Origin: Cliona cf. orientalis
Lineage: Eukaryota; Porifera; Demospongiae; Clionaida; Clionaidae
NCBI GenBank assembly: GCA_963930775.1
Contig: OZ005699.1
Coordinates: forward strand, 1,943,501-2,007,500
Direction of reading: 5' to 3'
DNA: 64,000 nucleotides
In this document: positions 1 to 10,730 of the stretch, piece after piece
Numbering within the stretch: position 1 is the stretch's first letter
Layout of the letters: each line of letters starts with the position of its first letter
Made by a program: the position numbers and the translations under genes
Notes under the pieces: generated by a model
What the model saw: the letters and a program-made list of their open reading frames with translations, nothing else
What the model was told of the DNA's origin: nothing
Databases searched by the model: none

Positions 1-1
1 A

Positions 2-1260
2 AGCAAAGTCCTGGAGCGTCATGTAAAGGAACTCATTGAAGTTTTCTTAGCAGATAATGCCCCAATTTCAAAACACCAATGGGGCTTCATGCACCACAGG
101 TCCTCTACATCAGCATTAATTTCTGTCTATCATGACTGGCTCAGTTCTCTAGATTCCGGTGAAGAAGTTTGCATTGTATTCTTTGATGTCAAGAAAGCTT
201 TTGACTCTGTGCCACACATTCCTCTACTCCAACAATTAAAGGATGTAGGTCTGGATCCCCTCCTCCTGAAGTGGATACAGAGCTATCTGACAAATAGGGA
301 GCAATTTACAGTGGTCAATGGCTGTTCTTCCAACTTGTTGCAAGTGCTATCCGGAGTCCCCCAGGGATCAGTGCTGGGTCCACTTCTCTTTATCATCTAC
401 ATTAATGATGTTGTAAATAAAATACATCCCGATAGTAACATAAACCTTTTTGCCGATGATATTGCCCTTTAGCTACAGAATCATTAGATCATCTGTCGAT
501 TACACCATTCTCCAAAAGGACATCACTGCTGTTAGTTCCTGTCTTGGATCAAAGCATCTTGAGCTTAATGCTAGCAAATGCTGCCACCTCCTTCTCTCCC
601 GGAAGAGATCACACTCTATTCATCCCCCTGTACTAATGCTGAATGATGTTCCTCTCAAATATGTGTCCAGCTATAAGTATTTAGGTGTCCTGATTACTTC
701 AGATTCGATGTGGTCATCACATATTTCCAAAATCTGCAATAAAACCAGAAGATTAGTGGGTCTGATATATCGTAAATTTTATAAGTATTCCTCATCTGAA
801 ACTCTCCTTAAGTTATAATTATACATCTTTCATCCGACCCCACTTGGAATACGCATGCATTGCCTGGGACCCCTATTTAAAAAAGGACATTACTGCCCTC
901 GAAGATGTGCAGAAATTTGCACTTAAAATGTGCACAAAATCTTGGGACCAGGATTATCAGACCCTACTAACTATAACCAACCTGCCATCTCTGGAGTCCA
1001 GACGACACCAAGCAAAACTTTGCCATCTTTTTAAAATAGCTAATGCTCAAACTTATTTTCCGGACGCCCCACTCACTAATCGGACCCACCATTATGCCGT
1101 AAGATCATCTCGAGAACATTCACTTATGCCAATTCAGTTCCATTCCAATCAGTTTGGCAAGTCGTACTTTCCCAGTACTATCAATGCATGGAACTCTCTA
1201 CCCTCAAGTACTCATTCCAGCACCTCAACTGCTGCTTTTAAGTTTGCTCTTAATCATTAA
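2..1260 (+). mobile_element. Decayed LINE (Jockey/CR1-like), reverse transcriptase 3' part
   Basis: The translation is open from the window edge in frame 2 and shows a non-LTR retrotransposon reverse transcriptase. Visible motifs are FDVKKAFDSV, SGVPQGSVLGPLLF and the catalytic FADD box near 450, then KYLGVLI and RPHLEYACIAWDP of the thumb and connection region. The reading frame breaks twice: at about 470, where it passes from frame 2 to frame 3, and at about 815, where it passes to frame 1. The last piece ends at 1260 and an (ATA)n-rich tail follows at about 1285-1300. The 5' part (endonuclease) would lie outside the window. The two frameshifts mean this copy cannot make a full protein. Clade assignment rests on motif style only. 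It appears to sit in the last intron of POLR1B. Confidence 0.9.
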
Positions 1261-1385
1261 CTTTAATTATTAGTGCATCATGTTATAATAATAATAATTA
1301 TAGGTTACATGCTGTGTACTAGCTTAGGCTATCTCATGTATCCTTGCATTTCATTGCAGAATAATTGCAGAATAACAATAGTAGA

Positions 1386-1840
1386 AATTTACTTTTCTGC
1401 GGATATTAGGTAATGATGACGTAATCTATGAGGTAATTGCCAGAAAATTCAGGGCCTCCGTGGAGCCTTCCTTTCTGAGACCTGAAAATCGGTATATATG
1501 TAGAGTATCTGACGCATGTATCCAGCGAATACATTATAAGCTGAGCGCTACTTTCTCTGTGAAGTACCGCCGGCCGAACTTCACGCGTTCTCTTGGCTGA
1601 CGTAATCCCGTGGATAAATAAAGCTAGCCTAGTGCTATATATAGCACGCACGCTGTGTGCTATGCCGCGACTAACCTGATGTTCAGAAGCTGTCGAGTTC
1701 GTCTCCTGTGATTGAAAATTGTCAGTGTCGAGGTCGAGAGTCGGCCGCGGTCGACTCTCAGACTCCATCTCTGCGATTGAGGCGCCAGTATCAATGTGTT
1801 TACGCACTATATTGACGACCTTTTACCATATGAACCATTA
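1386..1840 (-). repeat. Dispersed repeat A, copy 1
   Basis: The minus strand of this stretch matches 46165-46690 on the plus strand over most of its length, including AGTAGCTGCA, GGTAAAAGGTCGTCAAT, TAGCGCTCAGCTTRTAAT and the end AAAAGTAAATT. A third, short piece is at 36064-36115. The long minus-strand reading frame here is not conserved between copies, so I treat it as non-coding repeat. Confidence 0.75.
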
Positions 1841-1876
1841 TGCATGCAGCTACTAGGCAAGTGGTCAAGTTTTCAT

Positions 1877-2070
1877 AATAAGCAATAAATTAAATTAAGG
1901 AAACTACATGCCCTAGCTATATATAGTTTGATGCAGGTCATTGAATCATTCACTCTCACCCGCTAAACTTTCTCACTGATATCGATGTCAGCTGATCATG
2001 AGTGCATGAGTCTACTGGATTTTTTCTTATTGAAGCACATGACAAAAATAATTAATGATTGAATTGAACT
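1877..2070 (+). repeat. Dispersed repeat B, copy 1
   Basis: About 190 bases, from AATAAGCAATAAATTAAATT to AATGATTGAATTGAACT, are almost identical to 6321-6521. Differences are a few substitutions and a CAGCTG insertion in the second copy. The near identity suggests a recent copying event. Confidence 0.85.
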
Positions 2071-2100
2071 CTCTCTCTCTCTCTCTCCCCCCCCCCCCCA
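2071..2100 (+). repeat. (CT)n plus poly-C tract
   Basis: A simple repeat of CT dinucleotides runs into a C homopolymer. It ends about 25 bases before the POLR1B splice acceptor and may serve as its polypyrimidine tract. Confidence 0.85.
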
Positions 2101-2125
2101 CTCCCCTCATTATGTGTGCACACAG

Positions 2126-2341
2126 ACTCATATTTGCAGAACATGTGGCACTATCCTGTCCCCAGTCTTAGAGAAAGCTCCACCCACTGGCTCCGCCCTC
2201 TCTCACGTCCAATCAGAGTGGAAGTGCCGACTGTGTGAAGATCGTGGTCAGATTGACATCATCTCTGTGCCCTACGTATTCCGCTACCTCATAGCTGAAC
2301 TGGCCGCAGTCAACATCAAGGTCAAGCTTGAAACAAGCTAG
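2126..2341 (+). CDS. POLR1B: RNA polymerase I second-largest subunit, last exon (partial)
   Basis: This exon encodes the C-terminal 71 residues of RPA2/POLR1B, the second-largest catalytic subunit of nucleolar RNA polymerase I, which transcribes rRNA. It holds the end zinc-binding clamp motif (CRTCG then CRLCE) and finishes with SVPYVFRYLIAELAAVNIKV, which closely matches the known end of animal POLR1B. The acceptor is cacacag before 2126 and the exon is in phase 0. The stop is TAG at 2339-2341. No other POLR1B exon is visible; upstream sequence is repeat and LINE, so the rest of the gene is expected left of the window and the last intron exceeds 2 kb. POLR1A and POLR3B share the fold, but the ending fits POLR1B best. 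Confidence 0.9.
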   Translation, partial: THICRTCGTILSPVLEKAPPTGSALSHVQSEWKCRLCEDRGQIDIISVPYVFRYLIAELAAVNIKVKLETS

Positions 2342-2908
2342 TGTATAATAATAATAATAATATCATACTAAGCTACTCCATAGATTCATCAGTGATGCTA
2401 TTGTTATTCAATATTATTCCAAAGTTCGATCTGTGTGCCAATAACTATATGTTTGTCGGTCATCTATGTGATAGTGGAAAATTATTATTAATTTTTTGAT
2501 CTGGTCAGATCATATACCGGTATGTCATGACTAGACTATAGCCAGCTACAGCTGTTTCTAATATTCACGGTGGACAAATTATAATCATTGTGAGATCCCT
2601 CCTCCGCCCCCCTCGAGGCCTCACCCGACCCGGCCGGCCGAGCGCCGGCCCCGAGCTTCCTCATGACATGACGTCATCGCATGCACTGTGTATATGTATA
2701 TAATATACGTATATACGTGTACGTATACGTGTACGTATACGTGTGTGGCGTGGCTATGGAGGAGTGAAGTGGCAACGCAAATATGCAACCGAACCGAGTT
2801 AAGAGTCGGGGCTATCTCGCTATAAAAATTGTAGTCGGGAGATTCGAAGAATATCACTTCGATCATTGCAATCGCGCGACGGAGAATACTACACACTGAG
2901 CAGCAGCT
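2342..2908 (+). promoter_or_regulatory. Intergenic/promoter region of SF1 with CRE-like site
   Basis: The POLR1B 3' flank is AT-rich, then GC-rich from about 2600. A perfect CRE-type palindrome TGACGTCA is at 2669-2676, followed at 2690-2750 by an alternating TACGTATACGTG repeat that is self-complementary. This is the likely promoter of the first small-family gene, whose ATG is at 2909. No GGTAAAGGTCGTC module is seen here. Confidence 0.5.
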
Positions 2909-5801
2909 ATGGCAGACTCGAGCAAGGTTAGTTCAATTGCAATTAGTCGTGTGTTGGTATTCTATACGTATATGCGGTCTTGCCCCTCCCACCACTCCGT
3001 ACCACTGCGGCCTACTTATTGCACACATCAACACGCTGATTTTCATTTTAAAAGAAGAGAAAAAGATGTTGAATGGCATCAGATTGATTGCGAGTGCGGC
3101 GGCTAGGTCAGTCCGCGCAGGTGCATGCGCGCCGAGACCAGCCGGCAACCCGGCTGCAGCTGCAGGCCAGCGAAACCTCGTTGGATTTATTCGATACTTG
3201 GTATGTGTTCCTATAGTATGCATATTATAGATATCATCGCCTAGCTGTACATGTAACCTGATGCAGAATAATACCCCCGGTATTATGCGCGTTATTATTA
3301 CGTGCGCGTCAAGCAGGCCATATTTATAGCGTATTCAATAACGCACAAGCATTCCATTTGTAATTTTTGGCTGTCTCTAATAATATTAATTTACAGTCGG
3401 CTTCAAGCACATCAAAGGATGAACCGGGCGAGAAGATATGTATGACACATGAAGACGTAAGTTGACTGCAAGAAATTATCGTGACTCCCAGGGGCTGATC
3501 CATGCAGAGCGGGTGCCCCCCCCCCCCCCCTTCACCAGTTCTTTCAGTATGCAACGTAGTATTGGAGACATCCACCATTATCAATCAGCCACCTCCTTTG
3601 CACCAGTATAGTTAACTATGGGTAGCCACCCCACCAGCCACCTTCCATGCAGATTTTCTGGATCAGCGCCTGACTCCTCAGTCTGTGATGCATATTATTA
3701 TTACTATGGATTTCAGCTCGCTAGGAACATTAATATTATTAAAAAGTCTAAATTTGAAATTGTACTTACTAATAGATTAACAAACCAATAGGTGTAGTGG
3801 TCTGTTCTTTTTTCTTTTTTACATTGTCAAGTGCCTGAGCTGCAAAGTACAGTAGCTAATCATAAACAGACATACAAAAATTGACTACTCTACAATTTTG
3901 TCAAAATTTAATGATCAAATTTATTTTTAGCTTGCTTATTGTTTCTTATAGGTTGTTCAAGCGCTTAAGGTTGGACCACTGATGAGGGGAATTGAAGTCG
4001 ATGTGTCAAATAACTACCATCAGTGCTTCTTGGACACCAACGAGTTTTATATGCGCTACCAAACTCCACAGCAACCCTGGGCCTACGGCAATGTTTCATG
4101 TATGAATTCGGTTACATACATCTTAGTGATACGGCACATATATAGTCTCGTCGCAAATGCAGGCTGATTATTTTGGCATGCATACATGTGACATGCGTTC
4201 TTAGCTATCAATAATATCAAATTTTAACCTTAACCCTCGGGTGCCACTTGTTATTATCGATCAATCGTCTGACTTTACTCCCAAGCATAGCTGCCACACA
4301 TTGTCAAATACCATTGTAGAGTAGAAGGGTCATTGAGTTTAATCTGCATACTTTCACAGTTAATCAATTATATGCATACTTGGTCCGAAACAAAATTAAA
4401 TAACTGCTGTGAATGCATGCATTCATTTATGAATCAGGCCACCAAGTAGTCGAAATGAATTAAGGATCGAAATTGATCGTACATTAATTAATTTTTTGTG
4501 AATGCATGCATATCATCATCCACCATGCACATCACCACCACCCACTGCATGCTTTTCAGGGCTATAGCATCACCTACAGGCTAGGGCCAGGCATTTCTTG
4601 ATGGGGAGGGGGTGGGGTGTAGAAAAAGGATAGTGAGGTCAGATAACGAGTAAATCAGAAGAACTGCATGCAGTATTGCTCGGGACCTGAGGCCATGCAT
4701 GTCTTAGCAAATTACAAACCAGGGGAGTAGGAAGTAATCGCGTGTTGCAGGGGCCACCGATACAAGTTGTGGGTGTGGTTTTGATTACTGAATTTTATGA
4801 CCACAATTATTCTTTTGTAGAGGTGGCATTAAGTAATTTAAACTACGCTTTTACGAAGAAAGTCTGATATAATAAGAATAGCTACATACACATACACAAG
4901 GGTTTTGTATCAAGCCTGATTATTAGGGGGGCCAGGCCCCCCTTCTGAAATATTGGGGGGGGGCCAGCTAGTGGCCCCCCTGGCCCCCCTGGTTCCTACT
5001 CCACTGCAAACTGCATGAATGGTTTGTTTCCCAAGCCCTGAGGCTGTTCATGATTGTATAGCTAAGCACTTTGGTTCTTTTGAATCTCAGCCATATGATT
5101 TGGTAATTGAGTTGACGTTGGGATGGATGTTTAACATTTCCCCTTATAATGGAATTGGTCAGTGTGGTTGTTAAGATTAATAATTAACCCACTTGCACCA
5201 TGCAATTTTCATACAGTGAACTGGATATTCACACCTGATCCTGTTGACACATCTGCTTTCCTCCTCTCTAACTATGTGACGGAGAAGGCCAATGAATCAG
5301 GCACTCCTCCCGGCACATTCAAAACGTATTGCGAAAATGGAACTCAGTTGATGTCTGGTGGATACAACATTCACATTTTAGTAAGAAAATAACCTATATT
5401 AAATGAGAAAACTAGAGATAATCGTGGAGTAGTTACAGCATAGCTACACTAGTTTCCTCTGGGCAGGAAAACCGGTAGGTAGCGGGAGAACAGATAATGA
5501 TTCATAGAAATTAAGAAGGGGTGCAATGGCAATACATTTTTAATGGTGTGCATGCAATTAATAAAGTATACCATGCACGTATGCATACATGTAGGGATAT
5601 GGTGCCAAATTTTATTTTGAGATGGGTCCCGGTTCAACGACTGCTTTTGGCCTTTACACCTATCTCAACGAGACTCCGCCCGTTACCAAGTACTATCTTC
5701 AACCAGAGGCTGGGTCGAATAATCTCATCGTTAAAACTGGAGATCCGCAGTATGTCTTTCGAATTGTTTGGCCGCAGCCTCTTCCGTCTATCACCGCCTA
5801 A
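2909..5801 (+). CDS. Small-family gene SF1 (unrecognised family, 198 aa)
   Basis: Five exons can be read: 2909-2926, 3397-3456, 3952-4099, 5217-5380 and 5595-5801. Each is bounded by GT-AG, and the intron phases are 0,0,1,0, as in SF2-SF5. Exon 1 gives MADSSK. Exon 3 contains YHQCFLDT, exon 4 contains LSNYVTEKAN, and exon 5 begins GYGAKFYFEMGP and contains TYLNETPPVTKYYLQ. The protein has no signal peptide or membrane segment and few cysteines, so it is probably cytosolic. This is the most diverged member: its exon 3 lacks the GVGYF box of the others and its exon 4 has a different end (GGYNIHIL). I do not recognise a known domain. Exon calls rest on splice consensus and alignment with the four paralogues. 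Confidence 0.75.
3489..3672. mobile_element. MITE, CAGGGGCTGATCC termini, in SF1 intron 2
   Basis: Ends are CAGGGGCTGATCC and GGATCAGCGCCTG in inverted orientation, with a C-homopolymer inside. A relative in the opposite orientation is at 57318-57501, sharing GGGTAGCCACCCC-type internal sequence. CAGGGGCK ends resemble hAT-type termini; that assignment is inferred. Confidence 0.7.
4720..5006. mobile_element. MITE, CAGGGGAGTAGGAA termini, in SF1 intron 3
   Basis: CAGGGGAGTAGGAA at the left is matched by TTCCTACTCCACTG at the right. The interior includes runs of G and C (4927-4992). CAAAC flanks both ends, a possible partial target duplication. A related element is at 24660-24813. Confidence 0.7.
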
Positions 5802-6320
5802 AAGGATAGCACCAAACTCAAACACATTGGAATGAGAGCACATATGTAATAATACTATTATGTAGCAGACTATTGACTGTAGTACTAGTGTATATGTAGC
5901 AATGAATTATTAAATTGTAGCTTCTGAGACTTGTTGTACATGATAGAGAAATAGAAATTTAGTTTGAACAAGAATGCTATGGCTATTATAATAATATTAT
6001 TATTAGCATGAGCAGTAAAATTTAATTAGTCTTGTATGCATGCACAGCATTGTTGTGGTGTAGACCAAAAATTACAATGGAGTGTTTATCTTGTGGCCAA
6101 TCTAGCTACTCACGCTACTCACCCAGCTACTAATTTTGTACCATCCAGTACTCCGTTTCCTCATACAGCTATCAGACCATCTACATTCCAATAAGTCTCA
6201 GATCCACCCCTTATTGTTTGCTGGCTAAGCTGATTGGCTTATTCTTCTCAAAGCCTTTTGAGGAAAAAAACAACCATCAATTGGTGAGACACACAGTCTG
6301 TAATGGTTATGATTGTATGC

Positions 6321-6521
6321 AATAAGCAATAAATTAAATTAAGGAAACTACATGCCCTAGCTATATATAGTTTGATGCAGGTCATTGAATCATTCACTCT
6401 CACCCGCTAAACTTCCTCACTGATATCGATGTCAGCTGATCATGAGTGCATGAGTCTACTGCAGCTGGATTTTTTTCTTATTGAAGCACATGATAAAAAT
6501 AATTAATGATTGAATTGAACT
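6321..6521 (+). repeat. Dispersed repeat B, copy 2
   Basis: Near-identical direct copy of 1877-2070, with a small insertion (GCAGCT) near TGAGTCTACT. Confidence 0.85.
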
Positions 6522-7157
6522 AGCTATACTGTACAAAGATTGTGGTGGTCATACTAGTACTGTCCTCAAATCCTCACAGCCCATGGGCCAGTGATGAGCC
6601 TGTGCATTACTAAATCTAGTAGCATGGCCAGAGTTATGAAGGCTATATAAAAAATATTTTTTTAGTGTGGCACATTAGCTAATTCCTTATAGTAAGAATG
6701 CTGTCACTTCAATCTGAGTTCATTAATATAATTAGCATGCCTACTCACTATCCACTGCCATATTGAAAGAATGTGTATGACTAATAAAATTAGTGTATTC
6801 CAAATGGAGGAAACAAACGGTTCCTAGAAGTGTGTAGCCAAAGGGAAATACCAAGGGTCAACATACCAGAGTATTAAATGGGTGAGCACCATCCCCATGG
6901 GTAATAATATGGGCGAAACTACATCTTATTATACTACAATTTTCCTCATGCATAACAAAAATTAATGCTGATTTACCACCGGAATTTAATTAACCTTTGT
7001 TTGGCCACATCAGTATTATGCTTGTATTGGGCCATGCACTGAACATTATTATGTAGCTAATAGTGAAAAGTGTAAGTGACGCTGCTGGTTTGTTGTGAAG
7101 TTAGGGCATGGATTCCTCCTGAAAATTAATTTTGTTGATTGACTCTACCACAGAAAT

Positions 7158-7542
7158 ACCTGCTCTGAGAAAAGGGACCATTCGGGATATTTCATAAAAA
7201 TTGAGTTTTTAGCATGGATTGATAGCTCTGTGTGTGTTGAATCCAATAGTGTAAGTTTCATTAAAAAATATTGATCACAAGTGGAGTTATACACGCAGTT
7301 TGGAAAAATTTAATGTGCATATTAATAATTTTTGTATTAAATTGTCCAAGCAATTGTTTGCACCCATAATGATAATTTACATAATATTGCAATTATATAG
7401 CTACATAACATAGCATATCAATACGAAGCCAAAATTTTACATTTTTTGGTAGAGTAAAAAAAAAAAACAGAAAATTCCCCATGCACATAATTTTAGCGAA
7501 AATGAAATTTCATCCCAAGTGGTCTCTTTTCTCAGAGCAGGT
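7158..7542. mobile_element. MITE with ACCTGCTCTGAGAAAAG termini
   Basis: The left end ACCTGCTCTGAGAAAAGGGA is answered by TCTCTTTTCTCAGAGCAGGT at the right, giving terminal inverted repeats of about 25-30 bases around an AT-rich interior. No coding capacity is seen. Confidence 0.75.
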
Positions 7543-7712
7543 CACATGACTGATGACCTTACCTTGCATTCCAAAGTATGTGTAGGGGGAGGGGGCACTC
7601 CCCTGGAAAGTTTGAAATTTCTGATTCAAGTGTATATATAGCTCCTAGTTTGCATGTACTGTAGTGTTGCTACATACATAATATTTTCAGGCTTCAGGCA
7701 CTATCTGGCCAT

Positions 7713-7725
7713 GGTAAAGGTCGTC
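7713..7725 (+). promoter_or_regulatory. GGTAAAGGTCGTC module, SF2 promoter
   Basis: A perfect copy of the recurrent module lies 192 bases before the SF2 ATG. Other copies or close variants are at 12049, 12136 (reverse), 12162, 12789, 12839, 17616-17653, 27223, 38277 and 46210. Function is inferred from recurrence in gene-proximal positions. Confidence 0.45.
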
Positions 7726-7778
7726 AAATGCGCATAAGGGGGTGTGGCCAGTCGTCGCCCGCGCGCGCCGTTAACGCG

Positions 7779-7861
7779 TTCACGTGCTAGTCTCGCGCGC
7801 CAGCCCCTCCTACGCAAAGAGAGAGGAGGGGGAGGGGCTGGCGCGCGAGACTATTCACGTG
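7779..7861. promoter_or_regulatory. Long GC-rich palindrome upstream of SF2
   Basis: CACGTGCTAGTCTCGCGCGC (7781-7800) and the CAGCCCCTCC after it pair with GGAGGGGCTGGCGCGCGAGA and CTATTCACGTG (7831-7861), leaving a loop of about 20 bases. E-box CACGTG ends sit on both arms. It ends 44 bases before the SF2 ATG, so it may be part of the promoter or 5' UTR, or the remnant of a MITE. Confidence 0.7.
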
Positions 7862-7904
7862 CAGATCCGTATGTTTTTCTTCTGTAAGACTCTAAGAGCT
7901 AGAG

Positions 7905-10730
7905 ATGGCTGAATCGTCCAAACAGCTCGAGACTGCCGATTGTGAGGTCGGTACGGCTATTCTGATTTGTAATACCTATCACATCAATTTCTGAGTAGCT
8001 AGCTATAATTATCAAGTTCAATCTGCTATGGTGAACTTTGTCATAATAATAATTATTATTATTTTACAGCGACAGTCATCACAGGATAAAATACGTATTC
8101 CAGCCAAGAATTTGATTTTGTCATATACTAATGTAAGTCCATGCATGCATGCATCATACATACTTCCACTGTAGTGAAAAAATTATTTGTGACTCAGACA
8201 GTGAAATCCAATTAGCCTCCTACCCAGACTCGAGGGGGAGGCTCAGTACAGATAGCTAATTATAGTGATTTCTCTGGTTGAGTCACAAAAATATACTCAT
8301 CCTGGATATGAGACTAGCGAAATTACATGCTTAAAGAATGATAGACAGCTCTAGATCTGCTATCAAAAGCCTAGCTAGCTGCATTGTGTGAGGCAAGCAG
8401 CATCCGTTTTTTAATTGGCTTATCTGAGGCCTCCCAAGGAGTGGTTGACCACAAAACTTTAAGATAAGATTGAATGATAATTTGCGTAGTATAGTATTTA
8501 ATTATTATAGTATATATACAGCTTCCTAATTGGTGCCAGCTTCCTGTAGAAAGTAAAAGCAAGGGCTCGAGTCTAGGCATACGTGGCATAAAGGAAGAGT
8601 GGTCATATTATCATGTTAGCCTCGTTCCCAGGCCTTTAAAGAGGAGGAGGAGAAGGGCCTGGTACACACTGTACACGCATGCGTCGGGAGACCCCAGAAA
8701 AATGTGGGGTAATCGGATACGATCGTATACTCTCCGTTTATCGTCCATAGAACTGTACATCATGCAGAACCCGTGAACGATCACTATGGTAACACAACCG
8801 GTCGCTATGGAGACCCCAGCGCATGCGAGTGCAGTGTGTACCAGGTCCTTTCTCCTCCTCTTGAAGGGCCTGGGAACGAGGCTAGTGCCCAGTGGAGCCT
8901 AGTATAGTGTGCAGCTGTTGCAACTTGCCAGTCTGTGGCGCTTATCTCAATAACATAACTGATTGCCATTCTATGCTTTGCTGGTCAATTATCAATGCAG
9001 TGACAGTGTAAACAGGCAGTGGTCAGAGTCTCAAGTGCATACTTCATGTCACAGAGGCTTTCAGTTTATATAGTGACATATATAGCCAGGTGCCTTCCCC
9101 CACTGACTCTTAGATCACTGAACAGTACCAGAACCTTGTTCAGGTGCAGGATAAGTAGTTCAATATTGAAGTATTATACACAATGAGCCATAACGGCTAT
9201 AATAATAATATTATTATGCATGCATGTAGTAGTGAGGGTTCTGCACTCCTGTACATTAATTATTATTATATATAATCCTACGTATCAGATTTTTGCTGAC
9301 TTTGATGAAACCTCTGATGAGCCTAAACCGTTCCAGTTACTAGTTGACACTACTGGAAGCAGTAATTATCGCTATTGCTATTTGGATACCACAAATAATG
9401 GTGTGGGATACTTCAACACACAAAATATAGTCACCTACATGAATCTATCACGTAAGTATATTATACTGTGTCATCAGCTATGTATGAGATAGGAAATACT
9501 AATTAGTAATGCCTTGTGAGTTTGGCCCTGAGGACCATTTATACTCTAGTAAAGTATGACATTGTACATTACATGTATACGTAATTTTATAATACAAGTA
9601 GAGTAGATCATCGAAATCCGGACGGTTTTTATAAAGCAACCCATAACTTTCGGATATAACAATGATTTTAAATGATAGAGTACTCAATAGATAGAGCTAC
9701 CAGTCAGCTAACGAATGACACAAACCGTATGTCCCAATCTTTGTTGCAACGCGTGCAAATTGTGCTCAAAGATACAGTGTTACAAATTTATAAACCGGAC
9801 CTCCGCTTCAAATCTCGGACATGCTTGCATATTCTATCTTGGTGATGATCAGAATCGGCCAACGCTGCTACAGGTACATGCACTAGCAGCTACCTCCGGT
9901 CCACCATTTCGATCGTGTTTAGCCACGCCCACCAGTGGGACTCCACCCAATCATTTTCGATGAATCGGACGCAAATAGAGGATGACTACTGGCTAGCTCC
10001 ACTTGTAAGCTAAAGAAAGTTGTAGGAAGCATAGAATCATTTAGTATATGGCCTACCATGACTGTGATTCCGACCAAACTCATCTAAAACCGCATGTCCG
10101 GGATTCGACGATATCCGATGATTGGCAAATTACTCTATCTATTTACTGAAAATTTTGAAATAAAATTTAATGTTCACGAAGTTGAAAAAATTAATGTGCC
10201 TCATACATATGCAGTGATTTGGATGCGAAGGGATGTCATTGATGAAAAAGGTAATCAAGCCTTCCATTTCTCCAATAAGGTGACGGATGGAGCCAATCCC
10301 AACCCGCCTATTGGAGTACAAAACACATACATGATGCAGGCAAACCAGTATGCTTTTGGTGCATACAATCTTCAAGTGTTGGTATGAATCATAATCCAGT
10401 TGTAGTAGCTATAATAATAATAAGCTAACGTTATTCAGATTATGAGTCATGGTGCTTTATAGTTACCCATCACTAAATTTACCCTGAAAGTACTGATTGT
10501 AAGAAATCTGCATTAATTTTATCACACAGGGCGAAGCTGTTAGATTCTACCTGGAGCCAGACCCCACAAACGACAGAAGAATCGCCATTTTCACATATCT
10601 GAATGAGCAGCAAGTTGAGGCCAACAAGTACTATCTTCAACGCAATGACAATGATCGTGGCATCGTTGCAATAATTGGGTCTCAGTTGGGATCAGCGCCA
10701 CTCTACATATTCCAATGGCGATCTGCGTGA
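7905..10730 (+). CDS. Small-family gene SF2 (unrecognised family, 211 aa)
   Basis: Exons are 7905-7946, 8070-8132, 9289-9451, 10215-10381 and 10530-10730, with phases 0,0,1,0. Exon 1 gives MAESSKQLETADCE. Exon 3 carries YRYCYLDTTNNGVGYF, exon 4 FSNKVTDGANPNPP and QYAFGAYNLQVL, and exon 5 VRFYLEPDP, TYLNEQQVEANKYYLQ and the end APLYIFQWRSA. There is no signal peptide or transmembrane segment. The protein is probably a compact beta-rich cytosolic domain, but I do not recognise a known family. This is the cleanest member of the array: all splice sites are canonical and no frame is broken. Its promoter has a GGTAAAGGTCGTC module and a long palindrome. The 3' flank shares a conserved block with SF3-SF5. 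Confidence 0.82.
8617..8884. mobile_element. MITE with 65-base inverted ends in SF2 intron 2, TA target
   Basis: GCCTCGTTCCCAGGCC at the left is mirrored by GGGCCTGGGAACGAGGC at the right. The inverted ends continue through GAGGAGGAG, GGCCTGGTACACACTG and CGCATGCG for about 65 bases. TA borders both ends. Shorter relatives with GCCTCGTCCCCAGG ends lie in the first introns of two epoxide hydrolase genes. Confidence 0.85.

Larger units (their letters stand above)
5802..7712. other. Intergenic SF1-SF2: repeats only
   Basis: This gap holds repeat B copy 2 (6321-6521) and an inverted-repeat element (7158-7542). The rest is AT-rich sequence with many short TAA/TTA runs in which I see no gene. Confidence 0.6.

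Noticed and set aside
1406-1807. 133-residue minus-strand reading frame
   Set aside because: It lies in repeat A and is not kept open in the second copy at 46165-46690.
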